Assembly: GCA_948567375.1 (NCBI GenBank)
Contig: OX419757.1
Location: forward strand, 27,956,732-28,020,731
DNA length: 64,000 nt
Direction: 5' to 3'
Origin: Lunularia cruciata
Taxonomy: Eukaryota > Streptophyta > Marchantiopsida > Lunulariales > Lunulariaceae
Of this stretch, positions 1 to 12,839 are shown in pieces. Position numbers and translations under genes: made by a program. The notes under the pieces were generated by a model. That model did not search any database. It saw nothing but the letters and a program-made list of their open reading frames with translations, and had not been told where the DNA came from. Numbering within the stretch: position 1 is the first letter of the stretch; every line of letters starts with the position of its first letter.

Positions 1-902
1 AAAACGTCCAACACGTCATGCCATGTTGAGAAGACTAACACTTTTGCGCTCGAATCCTTGAGTCTCACCCACAGCATTCGTCTCACAACAGCTTCTATCT
101 GTTATATTCCAACATAAGGGCCATTCAGCGTGAGACAAAAAAATTTATTCTATCGTGGAGTTTCAGCACCAACCACGGTAACTTGTTCGGAAAATTTTCT
201 TACCTTGGTTCCATAGGATCCACTAACTTCTAACGATGCTTCTTCGTTGTCCCTTACATCACCAGGGAGCTGACCCAATCGAGTTGCAAAGGCATCTCTG
301 CTACTGCCATTGTCAACAAGAGCAATATCCCCTACGGAAGTTTTCTTTCGACAAGACGGGCAATTGATGGATTTCACTCTCCCTGAAGGTGGGCTAGGTG
401 CCCGGTCAATTATCAGCATGCAACCTGCAGAGGGGACAACAGATTAAAGTTCTTTAAAAGCGATCTCAGCAAGTTCCTTCAAGCTGGTCAAGCTCTTTCC
501 TTCAAGCCAATCAAGTGCTAACACCCTGCAACCTCACCATTCTTGAAATCTATCCTAACCTAAAGAGTTCAGATATTGAGAATAAAATTGCAGTAAAATT
601 GCAATAAAATTGCACTGTCTTAAGGTGCATTCCATGAACCTAATGAGAAATCACTGTCACACTGACTCAACCTCCATACAATTAAGCCCACAGCCAAGCT
701 AGGATCTGATACACTTACATTTACAGCACAGCATATGCCCACATGGTAGCACCATCAGCTGTGAGTCAAGTTTGTCCTGACAAACTGGACAACATTCTTC
801 CTCTTCTTTGCCCCACCCTTCTACTTCGCTAGATTTTCCAAGAGCAGCTCTTGAAGGAAGCTTCTTTGAATCTTCTGCTTGACGTCTTGCTAAGGATAGG
901 CC
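1..902 (-). other. SHPRH: SHPRH exons 15-17: RING finger and start of C-terminal helicase lobe
   Basis: Exon 15 is 719-902 and encodes the first half of the C3HC4 RING (CPVC, then CGHMLCCKC). Exon 16 is 204-424 with the last pair CPSC and the conserved GSYGTK. Exon 17 starts at 98 and runs off the left edge (IEAVVRRMLW, then KVLVF). The RING spacing is C-x2-C-x12-C-x-H-x2-C-x2-C ... C-x2-C. Confidence 0.9.
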
Positions 903-3900
903 CTGGGTGTTGCATTTAACAAATCAGAGGGAAAGAAACATGTATTTCAACCATAGAAACATTTCTTTCTACAAGCAACCAGAACATTGACATCTGGGAA
1001 TCCATGCTACCAAAAGGAACAGACGAATCTTCACCTTGAGATATCTTAACTGTCCTTTAGCGCGTGAAAAGTCCTTCTCAGCATCAAACTTTTCACTCGT
1101 TAATTGCACATTTCTCTGTGGAACTTCTTCAGGGTGTACTTTGACCAGCTTTTCTATTTCAGTCTCTATCTTCTCGCCTGGGACTTGCAAACCAAGGCGA
1201 ATGGTTGCCATATTCAGCTCATCAAGAGCGTGTAGCACTTCGCGCTGGACCCTCACCCATGTTCGCATTTGCGCGTACTCTTTCTTCATGAACTGCATTA
1301 CACAGTAAGTGTATTCAGGAAATGTGACTTGAAGAGTAGCAAAACTGAACAGTAGATTGTCCATCCAGCCCTTGAATCTTCATCAGCACCAATACAAGGA
1401 ACGACGGAAAGAGTTTGAGAGACCCACAAAAGAGATGCAATATGAACATCATGTTCATAGAAATCAGGTCTTATGCAATTTTGACTTCATACGTTGATAG
1501 CCAAGGATACATCCATAGTCATAGGGTAGTGAGATCTCATCGCGACAACTAAAACTGAGTCTGAACCTCTAAGGACTATCTAGATCACCTCGAAAGTTTG
1601 TAGATGTTTCGTTGCAGCATCACGTTGTTGACTATCTCCCACAAACCTGGCATGTGCCTTTATTATAGATAGTATATGTTCTGTTTCTGACGGGGCCCTT
1701 AGTACCTGAGAAGAGAAATAACTGGCAAGTTTAAATCCATAGACATCATTTATGGAAAACTGATCTGTGGTCGCGTGTAGCTTTGCACATTCTGGATATG
1801 CATTCAAGAAAGGTCAACTTCATGTATAAAGAACATGTCAAAGACATTGGAACTGCTCACAAGAAAGCAAGTATATCTATCTTCTATCTATATTTTGGAG
1901 ATCATTTTGAAGATGAAATTCCTTACCTCTGCTTCAGTAGCCCCAGAATCCCGTCTACTTCTTCCTACGACATCATCCATATCGCCATGTTCATTCATAC
2001 CAGTCGCTGATGATTGATCTTTGGATCCACTAATTCGTTTGTGAGCAACAATCCTGTGCTGTGCAATAACTGCTTCTTCAGCAGACACCAACCCATCTGC
2101 TTTACCTGCCAATGTCCTCAGCAGAAGTAACCTGTTCTCATATACCTGGTAAATGTATTGGCATTACTGGTTTCAGTGCTTAAGAGAAGGACGACTTTTG
2201 TCACTTCAAAAGATGAAAACATGGCGAAAGACAATAAAACAAATAAGAAACAAAAGAACATTGGATGACCAAACGGAAACTGAAAGGAGAACACTCCTAA
2301 TACCATCATCTCTAACATCTCCTGCACAAGATCTAAGTTTGCAAAGTTTGACTAAGAAGGCTTTCAAATCAAATCTAGGACTAGTACAGCTGTACCTGAA
2401 ATAGGTCATCCATTTCGCAATGGGAGCACACAGGCCCATCCTCATTCGAGTGCCGTGGACAATTAGCATGACGTTCTGCGTCTTCCACCGTTGTGTTCTC
2501 CATTATCCCCTCTAATTTGGACAATCCCTCAATAACATTCATCCTTGCCGTTGAAATAGCAGTAAGTTCTGACTGCAAAACATATTTAAGGCCCGATATA
2601 TCACGGAACCTGCAGAACGTCATTTGGACGTTAAGCTTGTATACCAGACTACTTGCACACTGCTTGACAGAACTTTAACTCAAACTTGTCGCATCTCCCC
2701 TTTTATTTTGAGGTCAAGAATGTTGAGTTGAAAATGTGTTGGTTGAAAGCATTTGCGTGCACTAGTGCAGCGGAGTGAGAGTGGCTTTCGATAGATGAAC
2801 TGCCGGCAATCCGGACCTGTTCCAGCACCTACACCTTTTGAAAATAGGATGCCTTGCAAACTTGGTCATTGCTGGCTGAATACATTTGCTACCATTAAAT
2901 TGATACTTGATAAACATCACCAAACTGGATGGGAGGCAAAAAAGAAAAGGGAAAGGGTGAGACCTAAGGGCAAGGCTGGAAGCATTGTCATGTCGACCTC
3001 GTTTGGAATGCGCTGTATCTAAGAAATGGTTTCGAATCTTTTGAACCAACTCCTGTCCTTTGTCACCACGTTTTTCATATGCTAGAAGCACTTCTAACCA
3101 CCAGTTAGGACCCCCAGACGCCTCGCAGGCTCCTTCCGCTTCGACAACCTGGAAAAGAAGAATCAATCGAAGTCAAGTTCCCAAAGACCAGTCCGACACA
3201 CGTATCAGGTCATGCCCGTTGCCAAGTGACTCCAAGAGTAGGAACAAGTCTTGGACAAATTTGCACCAATCCCCTCATTAGAACTGAAAAAGGAGGCAGA
3301 AGAATGATGGTCCCCAGAGGTCCTTCAAGTGAATTGTATGAGATGCTTGTACATAATAACTCTCGAGCTGAAAGTTAGTTCCAAAATGTAGTTATAGATG
3401 TGAATATTGTGATATTCCAGAAAGAAAAAGAAAGAAAAATGTTATGTAGCTATTGCTTGCTTACGTACTAGGATATAGGTAGATGAGAGCAGAAGCCGTT
3501 CTAGGGACGTTCTGGATCACCCAGATCCAGAACTCATTAAATGCATATGATCGGTAACCAAGATGTACTTTATGCACAATGCTAGAATAGTGATAAATCC
3601 ATAAAGTAGAATGCATCGAATGTAACCTGAAGCAAAAGCATAATTGCAACAAATCAAGAACAACATATATCTAAAGGGACTAGTAAACAACTTGAAATCG
3701 ATAGCAGCTATTCAAACGAATCCGAGAAATATAAAACATTGTGTAATTGACCACCAGTAAGCAGTGCATGAACGAAGATAATTAAACTGTAGGCTGGAGT
3801 CGGGTAGGAACACTGGAGAACTGGAGGTCGAAAGTCAGGAATGAACCATGAAGCAGGCAAAGAGCGAGGGAAAAACAATAGGGAGGGAATTAGCTGGGAA

Positions 3901-6900
3901 GGGAGGACTGAAACAATGCGGAAGCTTAGTGGATAGTGCTTCTGCGGAGACATATCGAAGTGTAACAGTGTACCGAGAGCGAAGCGAAAGAGGACAGGAT
4001 ATATATAGGTATATGAGAGCAGAAGCCGTTCTGGGAAAGGGTTATCCAGAACTCATGAAATGCAAATGATCGATAAGCAATATGTACATGATTCACAATG
4101 CTAGAATAGTGATAAATCCTAAGGTAGAATGCATCGAATGTAACCTGCAGCAAAGGCATAATTGAAACAAATTGAGAATCACATATGTCCCACGTACTAG
4201 TAAACAACGTGAAATCGAGAACATCCATGCAAGCGACTGCAAGTAATAGGAATTGTGATGAAAATCGCCCGCCAGTAGGCAGTGCATGACCGATAAAGAT
4301 GAAAAACGTGGGCTGGAGTCGGGTAGGAACACTGCAGATGCGAGAGGTCAAGCCAGGAATCAGTCAACGCGCAAAGGAAAAATAAGGAAAAATACTAGGG
4401 AGGGAATTAGCTGGGGAATGGAGGAGTGGAGCAATGCAAGAGCTATTAGATGGTGGGGCTGCAGAAACGGGTCAAAGTGTAACAGGGTAACGAGAGTGAA
4501 GCGAAAGAGGACAGGATATAAAGTATATCGCAACAAGTGCTATGGATGCTTGAGTCCTGGAAAGCTAAACCAATAAGGGAAGCAGAAGGTGGCCATAGTA
4601 AACCTCCACGAAAGCACATATGTCTCATCAGTGCCTCACGCAGTGCCAAAGTAGCTGAGAAAGTGTCAGTACTCTTTGTACCGAGTATCTGCTCAAAACT
4701 CATGAGTGCCAAGTTGCTCCCCTAAGTGCCACTCAGAATTAGTGAGAATGTTGAGGGAAGAACAGGCTGAAAATGTGTGTCATCCATAAATGTAGCATCT
4801 ATCATAAAATGCTAGCTTGTGGACAGAAGAAGCAAGCAGAAGTGTAGGCAAATGAGTAATCGCAGAAGTCTCAGCTGCAAAATGAGAACCAGGCAAGAAA
4901 GAAATGAATCAACATGAGTAAGAGGACGGAAGGAATTGAGACATACCTGATGGATCCCTGAAATCACAAACATCAGTTAGTAGAGATAAAATCCAGGATA
5001 CAGCAAAGTGAAATTGTCAAGTAAAGGTTCGTTAGTAATTCGAGAGGGGAGAAAGAAGCATCATCGGTACACAAGAAGGGGCGGAGCCTACTCAAACAGG
5101 AAGAGCAAAGGCGAAGAGTAAGAAGGAAAGAACAGAGAAGCAAGGAAAAGCATGAAAGGACATAGAGCAACATAGGAAAGAGCAAAGAAAAGAGGCATCT
5201 CGGATGAAGTGATGGACAAGGTGGGCCCACGTGTCAATAAGCTAACACTCGATGACCACATGGCAGAAAACCGTATTTCAATTAAAATAGTGGTAGACAG
5301 TATATATACAAGTCCAGAAGTCAAGTAGAACTCCAGTACAACTTCAAGGTTTGCAAGCCTGTAGGAGAAACTACTGGTGGGCTCGAACAGGAGCTCCCCA
5401 CCTGGCAGAAAGAACAGAGGTTCTAAAATCTCTGTAGATGTTAAGACCATGATAACCATGGATATTTTGTAAGACAGCAAAATTTTCTCCAAATCAGGTG
5501 AGGAGGGTAATTTTCGGAGACAAAGCTATTTATAAGTTTCCTACAAGCTGAAAGGTATGACTTTTTGGAATTATATAGTCGTCTGTATCTAACACACTCC
5601 GATTTTATAATCCCTAATTTACATTTGGAGGAAATGTCTGAAAGAACATGAGGGAGCGAGATTGTCTTGATCTACTAGGATATGAGAAGAGTGAAGCATG
5701 CAACAGACACTCATCCTCGCCAAGTGAGAAACAGCAGAGAAGAAGCTTGAAGAGATGGTCCAACATGAACCTGCTGGTGTCCTTTTCTAAAATCCTCTCG
5801 CCCAGCAATATGCTTCGCAAGAAAAGATCCCATGTACTTGGACTTGATATCTGCACACTGCTTCATCAAAAGACCATCCCTGAGAGTTCGAGGAACATTA
5901 GGACGAGGTAAATTGGGGGTCCCCAGTATGTCTGCTAAATTGTGAAGAGTATGTAGCTTCTGCAAAGGGTCAACAAGCACATCTGCTGCGTTCTCTTCGG
6001 TTAATGACAGCGCTTCCCTGTAAATTGATATCGCTAAAGTGTAGTCATTTTCAATGATTGCTAGCGCAGCCAACCCGTTCAAAGCACCAATCAAGACTCG
6101 CTGGGCTTCCTCCGCTTCAACTTTTGCTTTGTCTACCAACACCTGCACAGGTAAAGTTATCCAGAAAAGCTTGTAAAATTATGGAAGAGGATGAGGTGAC
6201 CCTATTGTTTGCGTTCCCTTTCCAGGCCAATGACATTCATCTCTTTTCCCCTATCCAGACAACACGCTACCAGAATATTTACCATGCATGAAGGCACCCA
6301 CAAGTTCATACTTTGCAGACATGATAGTTAGGTGCAAGGGTAACATGCCTTCTGCTCTGGGCAAACCCCTCAATAAATATCATTGTCTACATAATGGCCA
6401 ATCCATCCAAGATCTATCCTTGTCGAAGTTAAGATGAGTCCTTGCCTGTAAAATTTCATCCATGGTCATCGGTGTTCGCTGCTGCAAAGAACGAATTCCT
6501 GCACTCCCCACTTGAGGATGGCAACATGCTTGGCGCAACTTCAGCAAGGAATTCGACAGTAAAGAGGCCTCTGTTTGAGATAGAGGTCTATCTATTTCTT
6601 GCATTAGCAGTCTGTTAATTTTATCTTCTGTTGTCAACGGGTAAGTCAAGTTTTTCCCTTCATGGCTATTCTGATGAGTTGGGCGATCCATCTGAACCAT
6701 GTCAGCAGCTACATGCTCCGCATTAAGATCTCTTCCAGCCTCAACAACATCACGAGCTAAAGATGGTACCCTAGATGATCCTTTAACTAGAACTGTATTT
6801 GTCCGCTCAAGCTGCGTGCGATATTTATTGATCACCTCTCTAGCCTTGACAGCACACTTCTCATGCTGTTGACGGTAGAAATGTGCTTCCACCGGTGAGA

Positions 6901-9900
6901 ATCTTAACCACGTTAGAGATTCTGTCTGTGTCGGAAGGTTTAGCTCATCTTTCACATCTGTCTTTGATGAGCGCCACATGATAGTTCCTATATACTTATG
7001 CATATAGTTGATGGCCCATACTACACCAGCCTGGAAATATTTTACAGAGCTCAAAATTAGCTTCATTACCACATAAATCTTGCCTTTCTCTACCATTCCA
7101 ACCGTTCGCTAATAAGAACTAGACTCTGAGCGGCATCTTCTACGAATTGAGGCTTAGATGGCTTCGCTGCTCCAAATCGAGAAGCACGGCTTGCATCTTA
7201 TGAAGCCTATGGAAGATCAAACACTTTGAGAGGAGTTGCTTACCTCGTATGGCTGCTGTAGGGCTTGGCTCCAGTGCTGATACTCATCGAACGGTTTTGC
7301 CTGTAGAAACTTGAGAAGCCCAAACAAATCATCAAGACCACGTTGAATGGGTGTGCCGCTCACACACCACCGATTTTCAGCATCCAGCAGCAAGGCCATC
7401 TCAGTCGCCCTTGCAGTAGAGCTCTCGACCATCTGCGCTTCATCTAGGCAAATCCTCCACCACCGTAATCTTGTCAAAGGTGTAGGTATTACTGGAAACC
7501 TACCATACGATCACCAATCAAGCTTCAAGTTGCATCAGCAGAGCTACCACTGCACACAACAGCCTAGTTCTACAACCGCACGTGAGACATTTTTACATCA
7601 TATACAAGAACATGGCGCTTGCACAAAGTGACTTGTTAGCTGAACGTCTCTGCAAATCACCCTACACGTTTTTACGAAGTAAACTTATTGCTGAAATTGC
7701 CAGAGTTGTTTGCCATGAAAACACACCGTTTAATGTATCGTAAGGATCGTTGACCGGTCTTTGTCTTGTCCGAATCATGGAACAAATCGGAACGGAGTGT
7801 GTCATATGTCGTCAAAACTATGTCGGCTGAAGCAAGATCATGAGCCGATACAATCTTCAGTCTACGGCTTCCCAGTATTCCAGTCTCGGTCGCACTTCTT
7901 AGAATATTGGCTCCCTTCCCAACCCCTTCATAAACTATGATCTCCAATGAGCCTGGCTTTGTGTGGCTGAGAGATGAAAAAACAAACACAAGACATTTGT
8001 AACCTTGTCTGCAGCCTGTTACTTTAGATGATGTTAACACTCCTCCTTCGGAAAGATCAGAGACGATGGAGGTAAAAGAATCAAAACACTCCCGGTTCCG
8101 TCATAAGAAATTGGACAGGTTTCTGGTCGACGTTAAGTTACTCTCTCAGTAAGTAGGATAAGATAACGCTAACAACTCAATTCAGATGAGACCCTTAGCA
8201 CGTCCGTTATTTTCACGCAGCCCTTATATAAGATTCCGAGGAGTAGGGAACGCACCGTAGTATCTCGTCTTGCCACTGTTGTAAGATGGGTGTTGGACAA
8301 ACAACAAGGGTAGCTCCAGAGGCTCCATCCACTTGTACTTTCCCAATTAATTCCGCACATGATCCACAGACGAACTTCTCCTCAGTTTGAGCTATAGTGC
8401 AACCACAAAGTCCATCTACACCATTCTGTTTTGGACCTTCCTTTCTGGTTCTCAGTCGCTTGGAGCTGCTGAGAATTGCACTCGGTCCTCGACCATTGGA
8501 CATTCTCCCACCAGACCCTTTCGCTCCCTTCCAATGCGCATTCTTCTGCCCCACCAAATGTTCACCAGCCTTCATAAAGCCTACACAAGTTGAATGCTGC
8601 CAAGCATCACATGTGTCGCATTGAACCCAGGCATGCTCATAATCTTCTTCCTCTTCAACGGATCCACAAGCACATTCAACACGTTCATGCTTGCGACTTT
8701 CGAGTAGATTGTGCAACTCTTTCCTTGCTCTTTCTGAAGGACTGGGTGTAGGCAATTCTGTATGAGGATTTGCTAAAATGCAGGCGAGCAGTTCAACCGT
8801 CTTACCAAGACCCATCTCATCTGCGGAAGCGGACACAGTGTTTGAACAGAATGTCAAGTCAAGACAACAGGATGAATCAATCCAAATAAGTTTCAAAATG
8901 TTAAAATGAAGTTAGTGACCTGCACTCCTAATAAGGATCACACAATATTCACATAAAATGATCTAAACGTCACAACACTGAATGGAAAACGTCCGTGCAA
9001 CTTCAAGCAAGCTTCTCGCTGTACTGACCATTCTAGAGAAACAACAGTGAAAATTACCTGCAAGTATTCCCCCCCGAACGTAACATACAAAGTCGCGAGG
9101 CACTAATGAAACAGCCCCACTGCAACGCAAATGGAGTAGCAGGTTAGCAGGAAACTTTAAAAAAACCAAATGCTTATGAAAAACACATGGCGTAGTCCAC
9201 TGGTGACATCACAAATAATCGTGATCGTTTTGTGTAAATAGACCACCTGAGCTTCTCCTTCATACACCTAGTCATTCCAGAAGCTTACCAGCAATTACCT
9301 GCTATCACCTAACAAACCACAACAGGATGTTCTTACTACTCACATGGAGATTACATGAGGTCCCGATGTACCCTTCCACCTCCTACTCCTAAATAGCATC
9401 TCGAAGGTTCAACCTCACGTATATGATGGCCATGTAAGGACATCACAAAACTCATCTCCTTCGATAAGGATGCGCCAGAGTTGGAAGTACCTGAGAGAAT
9501 TGTAGTAGAACTCAGAAGTTCCATCAATCGGAGATACCAAAAGCCACAAGGGGTGCTCATCTATATTCCATCTTGCACTTGTGGATGTCGACGCGGAAAA
9601 CTGACTAGCAAATGCACCAGGAGTGCACTCATTACCAGGAAGTGAACGCATTTGTTTCCCCAGACCTCTTTCCCGCAGAACCATCCAGAATGCCGCGCGA
9701 CGCTGATATGGTCTGAGCACTGTAAGAAGTTGAGGAAAGCTCATTTCCGGACATTCAGTACTGCCCATAACAGAAGTTGAACAGCCAAATTAGACCATTT
9801 TTTGAAGTCCAAAGTTACATGTCAGGAACTACAAAACGTTGCGGGCCAAGATAAGCTGTGAGTAACGCCTAGCGAGAGTATATCTGCGCACAGAGGAACT

Positions 9901-11165
9901 AAATGTAACTCTTATCCTGATCCTGCTCGTTGCTTATGGATAGCGATGGCTCAATAACACAAGCTACAAGCTGACATCATAAAGCATTAGACTTGAATGA
10001 GACCTACTTCACATGATTTTTGGAGATACACAATGAATGTGATTAGAAGCGTTGCTCCTAGAAGACTAACATGCACTGCAGGATTTAGTTTTGAAACATG
10101 ATCCTTCGGTTTCTCACCGAGATGGCTTAACTGCAGCATATAAGGCAGCAGGGTCGAACGAATGCTGTTTGCTATCCGGATCTCCTTCGTGATTCTCCAT
10201 TTTTATCTTCTGAAGTGAACTCTCCAGTACGCTTGCAGAATTTAACTCAGGCCTTAACCAGGACATAATTGTCTGCATAGCCTTCTTCCACAAGGGCCGT
10301 CTCATACACTCGTCAGGGCTTGTGAGAACTTTATCACTGATAAGCACCCGCAGTCTATTTGACACTCCATGCTCTACACAAGGGGATGAACCACAAATCA
10401 AGCAAGGTCCTGCTTTGAGACTAACATACTCTTGTCGGATCAAGTAAGAAAGTGCTGAAAGAGCTGCATCTGGTCCATCAATTTCTCCCGAAACAAGGAC
10501 TTTCACTTCTTCGGGATTTGACACCCTTCCATCAGCATGTCCAGTCGAGGCTGTGCAACTACTGCTTACATCTCCTTCAATTGTTGCTTTTGAATACATG
10601 AGAATCTCCACCCGCATATCACTACTTGAAACATGTTGGAGACCGCCCACCTGGGTCTTTGCTACGTTTCTCAATTGCAGCCTGAGTCTAAAGGGCGAAC
10701 CGTCGAAAGTATTTTTACACCCATTTGCTTTTTCGATTTCAAAGACCGTCGTTGAGCTAGTATTTAGCAGATGTATCTCCGCAACTTGTTTCCCAAACAG
10801 GTCTGGTATAATCATGCTTGTCCATGGTATATCCTCTGGTCTAGGCGAGATATTTTTTCGGGATCGTTTCTTCAGTTGAGAGGCTTCGCCCTCTTCGGGG
10901 TAAGCACCATCTTCCGGTGGAGCTTGATCCTCCACGTAACTCTGATCCCCTGTACTCAGTCCGTGGCAGTCAGATCAGACGTCAGATTTGGCAGCCAACC
11001 TAGATGAAACTTTATAAACACTCGACTATATTCTCCAGCGCCATAGTATCTGCTGCAGACAAGTTATGCAGCAAAAGGAAGCTTATACAATATGCATGCC
11101 GAGGATTTACTTGAAACATATTCTTCGTTGCCCCTTCTGGGCCTTGACTGTTTGCGCCTGGCCAT
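1..11165 (-). CDS. SHPRH: SHPRH-type SNF2 helicase / PHD / RING E3 ubiquitin ligase (3' end beyond window)
   Basis: Plant orthologue of SHPRH, a nuclear Rad5-related protein. In the family it combines a Swi2/Snf2 DNA-translocase with a RING E3 ligase that polyubiquitinates PCNA in DNA-damage tolerance. I joined 17 exons at GT-AG sites (one GC-AG); phases agree at every junction and give 1,577 codons plus 2 bases. The start at 11165 fits the conserved plant N-terminus (MARRKQSRP). Order of domains: N-terminal region, SNF2 motif I (DEMGLGKT), a PHD-type zinc finger between motifs I and II, motif II as DEAQ, motif III (SGTPIQ), a helical insert, RING (CPVC...CGH...CPSC), then the start of the C-terminal helicase lobe (KVLVF), cut by the window edge. 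Roughly the last 100-200 residues are missing. No stop or frameshift interrupts the model, so the gene looks functional. Exact splice sites are my reading of sequence and family similarity. Confidence 0.93.
1035..3148 (-). other. SHPRH: SHPRH exons 10-14: linker between the helicase lobes
   Basis: Exons are 2964-3148 (WWLEVL...), 2396-2609 (RFRDISGLK; a CPRH...CSHCEMDDLF zinc-binding-like stretch), 1927-2145 (VYENRLLLLR), 1589-1705 (APSETEHILSII) and 1035-1292 (MKKEYAQMRTW, ending QLRYLK). The exon 10 donor was set at CTTAG|GTCTCA. The nearer CGAG|GTCGAC would break the frame into exon 11. Confidence 0.86.
3149..5770 (-). other. Enlarged SHPRH intron 9 (2.6 kb) with probable inserted repeat DNA
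   Basis: All other introns of this gene are below about 660 bases; this one is 2,622. It holds a tandem duplication (3471-4513) and purine-rich DNA at about 4830-5200. No convincing protein was found in it. Near 5376-5465 (minus) there is TGGTTATCATGG followed by a TTCGAGCCCACC stretch, which could be a decayed retroelement primer-binding region, but this is weak. The intron is probably an old insertion carried within a working gene. Confidence 0.6.
3471..4513 (+). repeat. Two-copy tandem duplication, unit about 520 bp
   Basis: Unit 1 (about 3471-3995) and unit 2 (about 3996-4513) share, in the same order, AGGATATA...GATGAGAGCAGAAGCCGTTCT, CACAATGCTAGAATAGTGATAAAT, GGCTGGAGTCGGGTAGGAACAC and GAAGCGAAAGAGGACAGGATAT. 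A third unit starts at 4514 (AGGATATAAAGTATATCGC) but diverges at once. The copies differ by many substitutions and small indels, so the duplication is not recent. Confidence 0.75.
5771..7030 (-). other. SHPRH: SHPRH exons 8-9: helical insert after motif III
   Basis: Exon 8 is 6446-7030 (195 codons). It contains IMWRSSK, HFYRQQHEKC and the strongly conserved LLKLRQACCHPQVG, ending MTMDEILQ. Exon 9 is 5771-6142 and continues VLVDKAKVEAEEAQRVLIGA, a TPR-like helical stretch in plant SHPRH. Exon 8 ends at a GC donor; exon 9 is followed by the enlarged intron. Confidence 0.87.
6143..6445 (-). other. SHPRH: GC-AG intron 8 of SHPRH
   Basis: The only in-phase donor next to the conserved MTMDEILQ / VLVDKAK junction reads TTACAG|GCAAGG. 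No GT lies near that codon boundary. The acceptor is CTGTGCAG|GTG. GC-AG introns are a known minor class, usually with a strong surrounding AG|GCAAG context as here. Confidence 0.75.
7244..9119 (-). other. SHPRH: SHPRH exons 4-7: ATPase N-lobe with inserted PHD finger
   Basis: Exon 4 is 9058-9119 (62 bases, ends GGILA). Exon 5 is 8256-8820 and starts inside the Walker A region (DEMGLGKTVELLA). It continues into a PHD-like finger with CAC, CDTC, HSTC and CGSC pairs, then the block VCPTPILQQWQDEI. Exon 6 is 7727-7966 (ADIVLTTYDTL). Exon 7 is 7244-7499 with WWRICLDEAQMVE and RWCVSGTPIQ. DEAQ in place of DEAH is usual in SHPRH. The exon 7 acceptor was placed at 7499 because it restores the conserved PVIPTPLTR run in phase. 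Confidence 0.9.
9491..11165 (-). other. SHPRH: SHPRH exons 1-3: N-terminus up to the SNF2 domain
   Basis: Exon 1 is 11111-11165 (start codon, 18 codons plus one base, basic MARRKQSRP peptide). Exon 2 is 10118-10949 (the family-specific N-terminal region). Exon 3 is 9491-9760 and carries the block LRPYQRRAAFWMV that opens the SNF2 domain. Donors GTAAAT, GTGAGA and GTACTT and their AG acceptors keep phase. Exon 2 is read through a GTG at 10935, which is an internal valine codon and not a start. Confidence 0.88.
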
Positions 11166-12839
11166 TTGAAGCAAGTGGCTCCTCCCTTTGTGTAGATTTA
11201 TGGTTCTGACAATGAGGATGAGACAGCAATTAAATTTGAATAAACCATATGTAACGATAAACAAATTCGACCGAAAGTCGGCAAGCTCCGAAATTGTAGC
11301 AGCAAGGTTCATTTATAGGAATAACCAAACTACGAAGAGAGTACGACCAAGATGCTAGAGGTATGAAAATTGCATACACGACAGTTTAAAAGTGATACGA
11401 TACCAACTCCTCGGTTGACGCTAATGAACAGATTGTATCACAACTACACTCAATTATACGGAAAAGAATATAATTCATGGGTTCCATCCTCACAGAAGGT
11501 AGCAATGCAAGGTAATGTTCCATCTCACGGTATTGATGTTTAAGTCTAGCTGCAGCTGTGCAAATCCGAGAGTCGGCACAGGGAAAGGAAAGAACCGAGA
11601 GGGGACGATGACGTTCTTACCATTTAAGGAACATATAACGGTACCACGAAAACAACTGCAAGCTTTTCCCACGGAATTGTTTTCAAATTTGATGATGCGC
11701 ATTTTCCATGTGACGGAGTTCGTCAATAGATCAATAGATCAATTCTTTCCACGACCATAATCTATCTTCTTTCCACCGTTTCTCTCCTGAGCCATAAAAT
11801 CGTATCAGTGCACCAACTAAGTCACATTTGTGCACACTTTCGACCACTATATGCTTCTTTATTCCTCTCTTCCAGTGAAATCTCTGGCATTTGACCGACA
11901 GCTTACACTGGGAGAACAACTGTCACATCGTGAGTACTAATGAGCCTAATTTACTGTCTCATCACTTCGAGTTTCCTCAGCAACGAATTCTGGACGTGAC
12001 AGCTCCTGAGATTTTGAGCAGGAAGCGATTGGTAATCAAATGATAATAGTCGGGCAGCCGCGCTTTACACAGCACCCAATTCTTAGTTGTTCCTATCACA
12101 GAAAGGTTGTGCCTTCCAACTCGAGCCGAAACTGCGCATTTATTCTAAACACACCAAAATCCCCATAGGCATCATCTGTTTTCAAAACTGCGTCCTATGC
12201 CAATCGCTTGTGCTTGCAAATTCAATCATCATGGTCCGGGATGCCTGTGCTCCTTATCCAATCGACCTTGCAGAGTCCCCTCGATCTCTGTCGACAGGTC
12301 GTGTCTTCGTCATGTCCACGAACATACACAAGTCTAGCAACGTAAGCGTCACAATTCAGCGGAGAGAAGATTAGAATCATTCCAGCAAAGAAATGCCCAT
12401 AAACCTCTGATGTTCTACTGTCGAGCGCCTGATGCTCAATCCATTATCCTGCGCATTAGCAATATGCTCAAACTTGGCCAGTATGTCAGGCGGGTAGCTT
12501 GAAAAACGCCAAATCAGATCACATTGCGCTTAAAACTATAGTCTACAGTGCTTAGCTTCCAGATAAAAGTCCGGTAAAGGAACCTTGGATAGACAACCTC
12601 AAATGATGAAAACTTGGCCATCAAGTGCTTAGTTGGACTCTACCATCTGATCGTTTGTTTCAGACATTTCTTTTTCTTGTACCACCACCAAACGTGACTT
12701 AGATATGTACTGTAGGCCACCAAACCTCACACCTGGTTTAATGTTTGCAAAATTGTCATTTGTTTATTTATCTATAATGATTTGTATGCCTAATCCAATA
12801 TGTCTATTTTGCATAAACTATAAGAATTGGGCGTGAAAT
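11166..12839. other. SHPRH upstream region; no gene recognised
   Basis: This 1.7 kb lies upstream of the SHPRH start and must hold its promoter and 5' UTR. I see no second start exon, no divergent gene with family similarity and no clear TATA box. Short ORFs here (up to 95 codons) have no recognisable content. Confidence 0.5.

Noticed and set aside
969..1364. ORF as a single 131-aa gene
   Set aside because: Only 1035-1292 is coding (SHPRH exon 14); the ends are intron read-through.
5376..5465. Possible tRNA or tRNA-derived SINE (TTCGAGCCCACC stretch) in intron 9
   Set aside because: No full cloverleaf, A box unclear, no CCA-adjacent acceptor pairing seen. Mentioned only as a weak hint of a retroelement.
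5088..5492. 134-codon minus-strand ORF within SHPRH intron 9
   Set aside because: Hydrophobic, low-complexity translation of a purine-rich tract with no family similarity; no sign of selection. Not called as a gene.
6380..7096. 238-aa ORF taken as a separate gene
   Set aside because: It is SHPRH exon 8 plus intron read-through at both ends; the conserved part starts at 7030 and ends at 6446.
11515..12374. Small ORFs upstream of SHPRH (81 and 95 codons)
   Set aside because: No recognisable content, no splice or start context that links them to a gene; expected by chance at this length.
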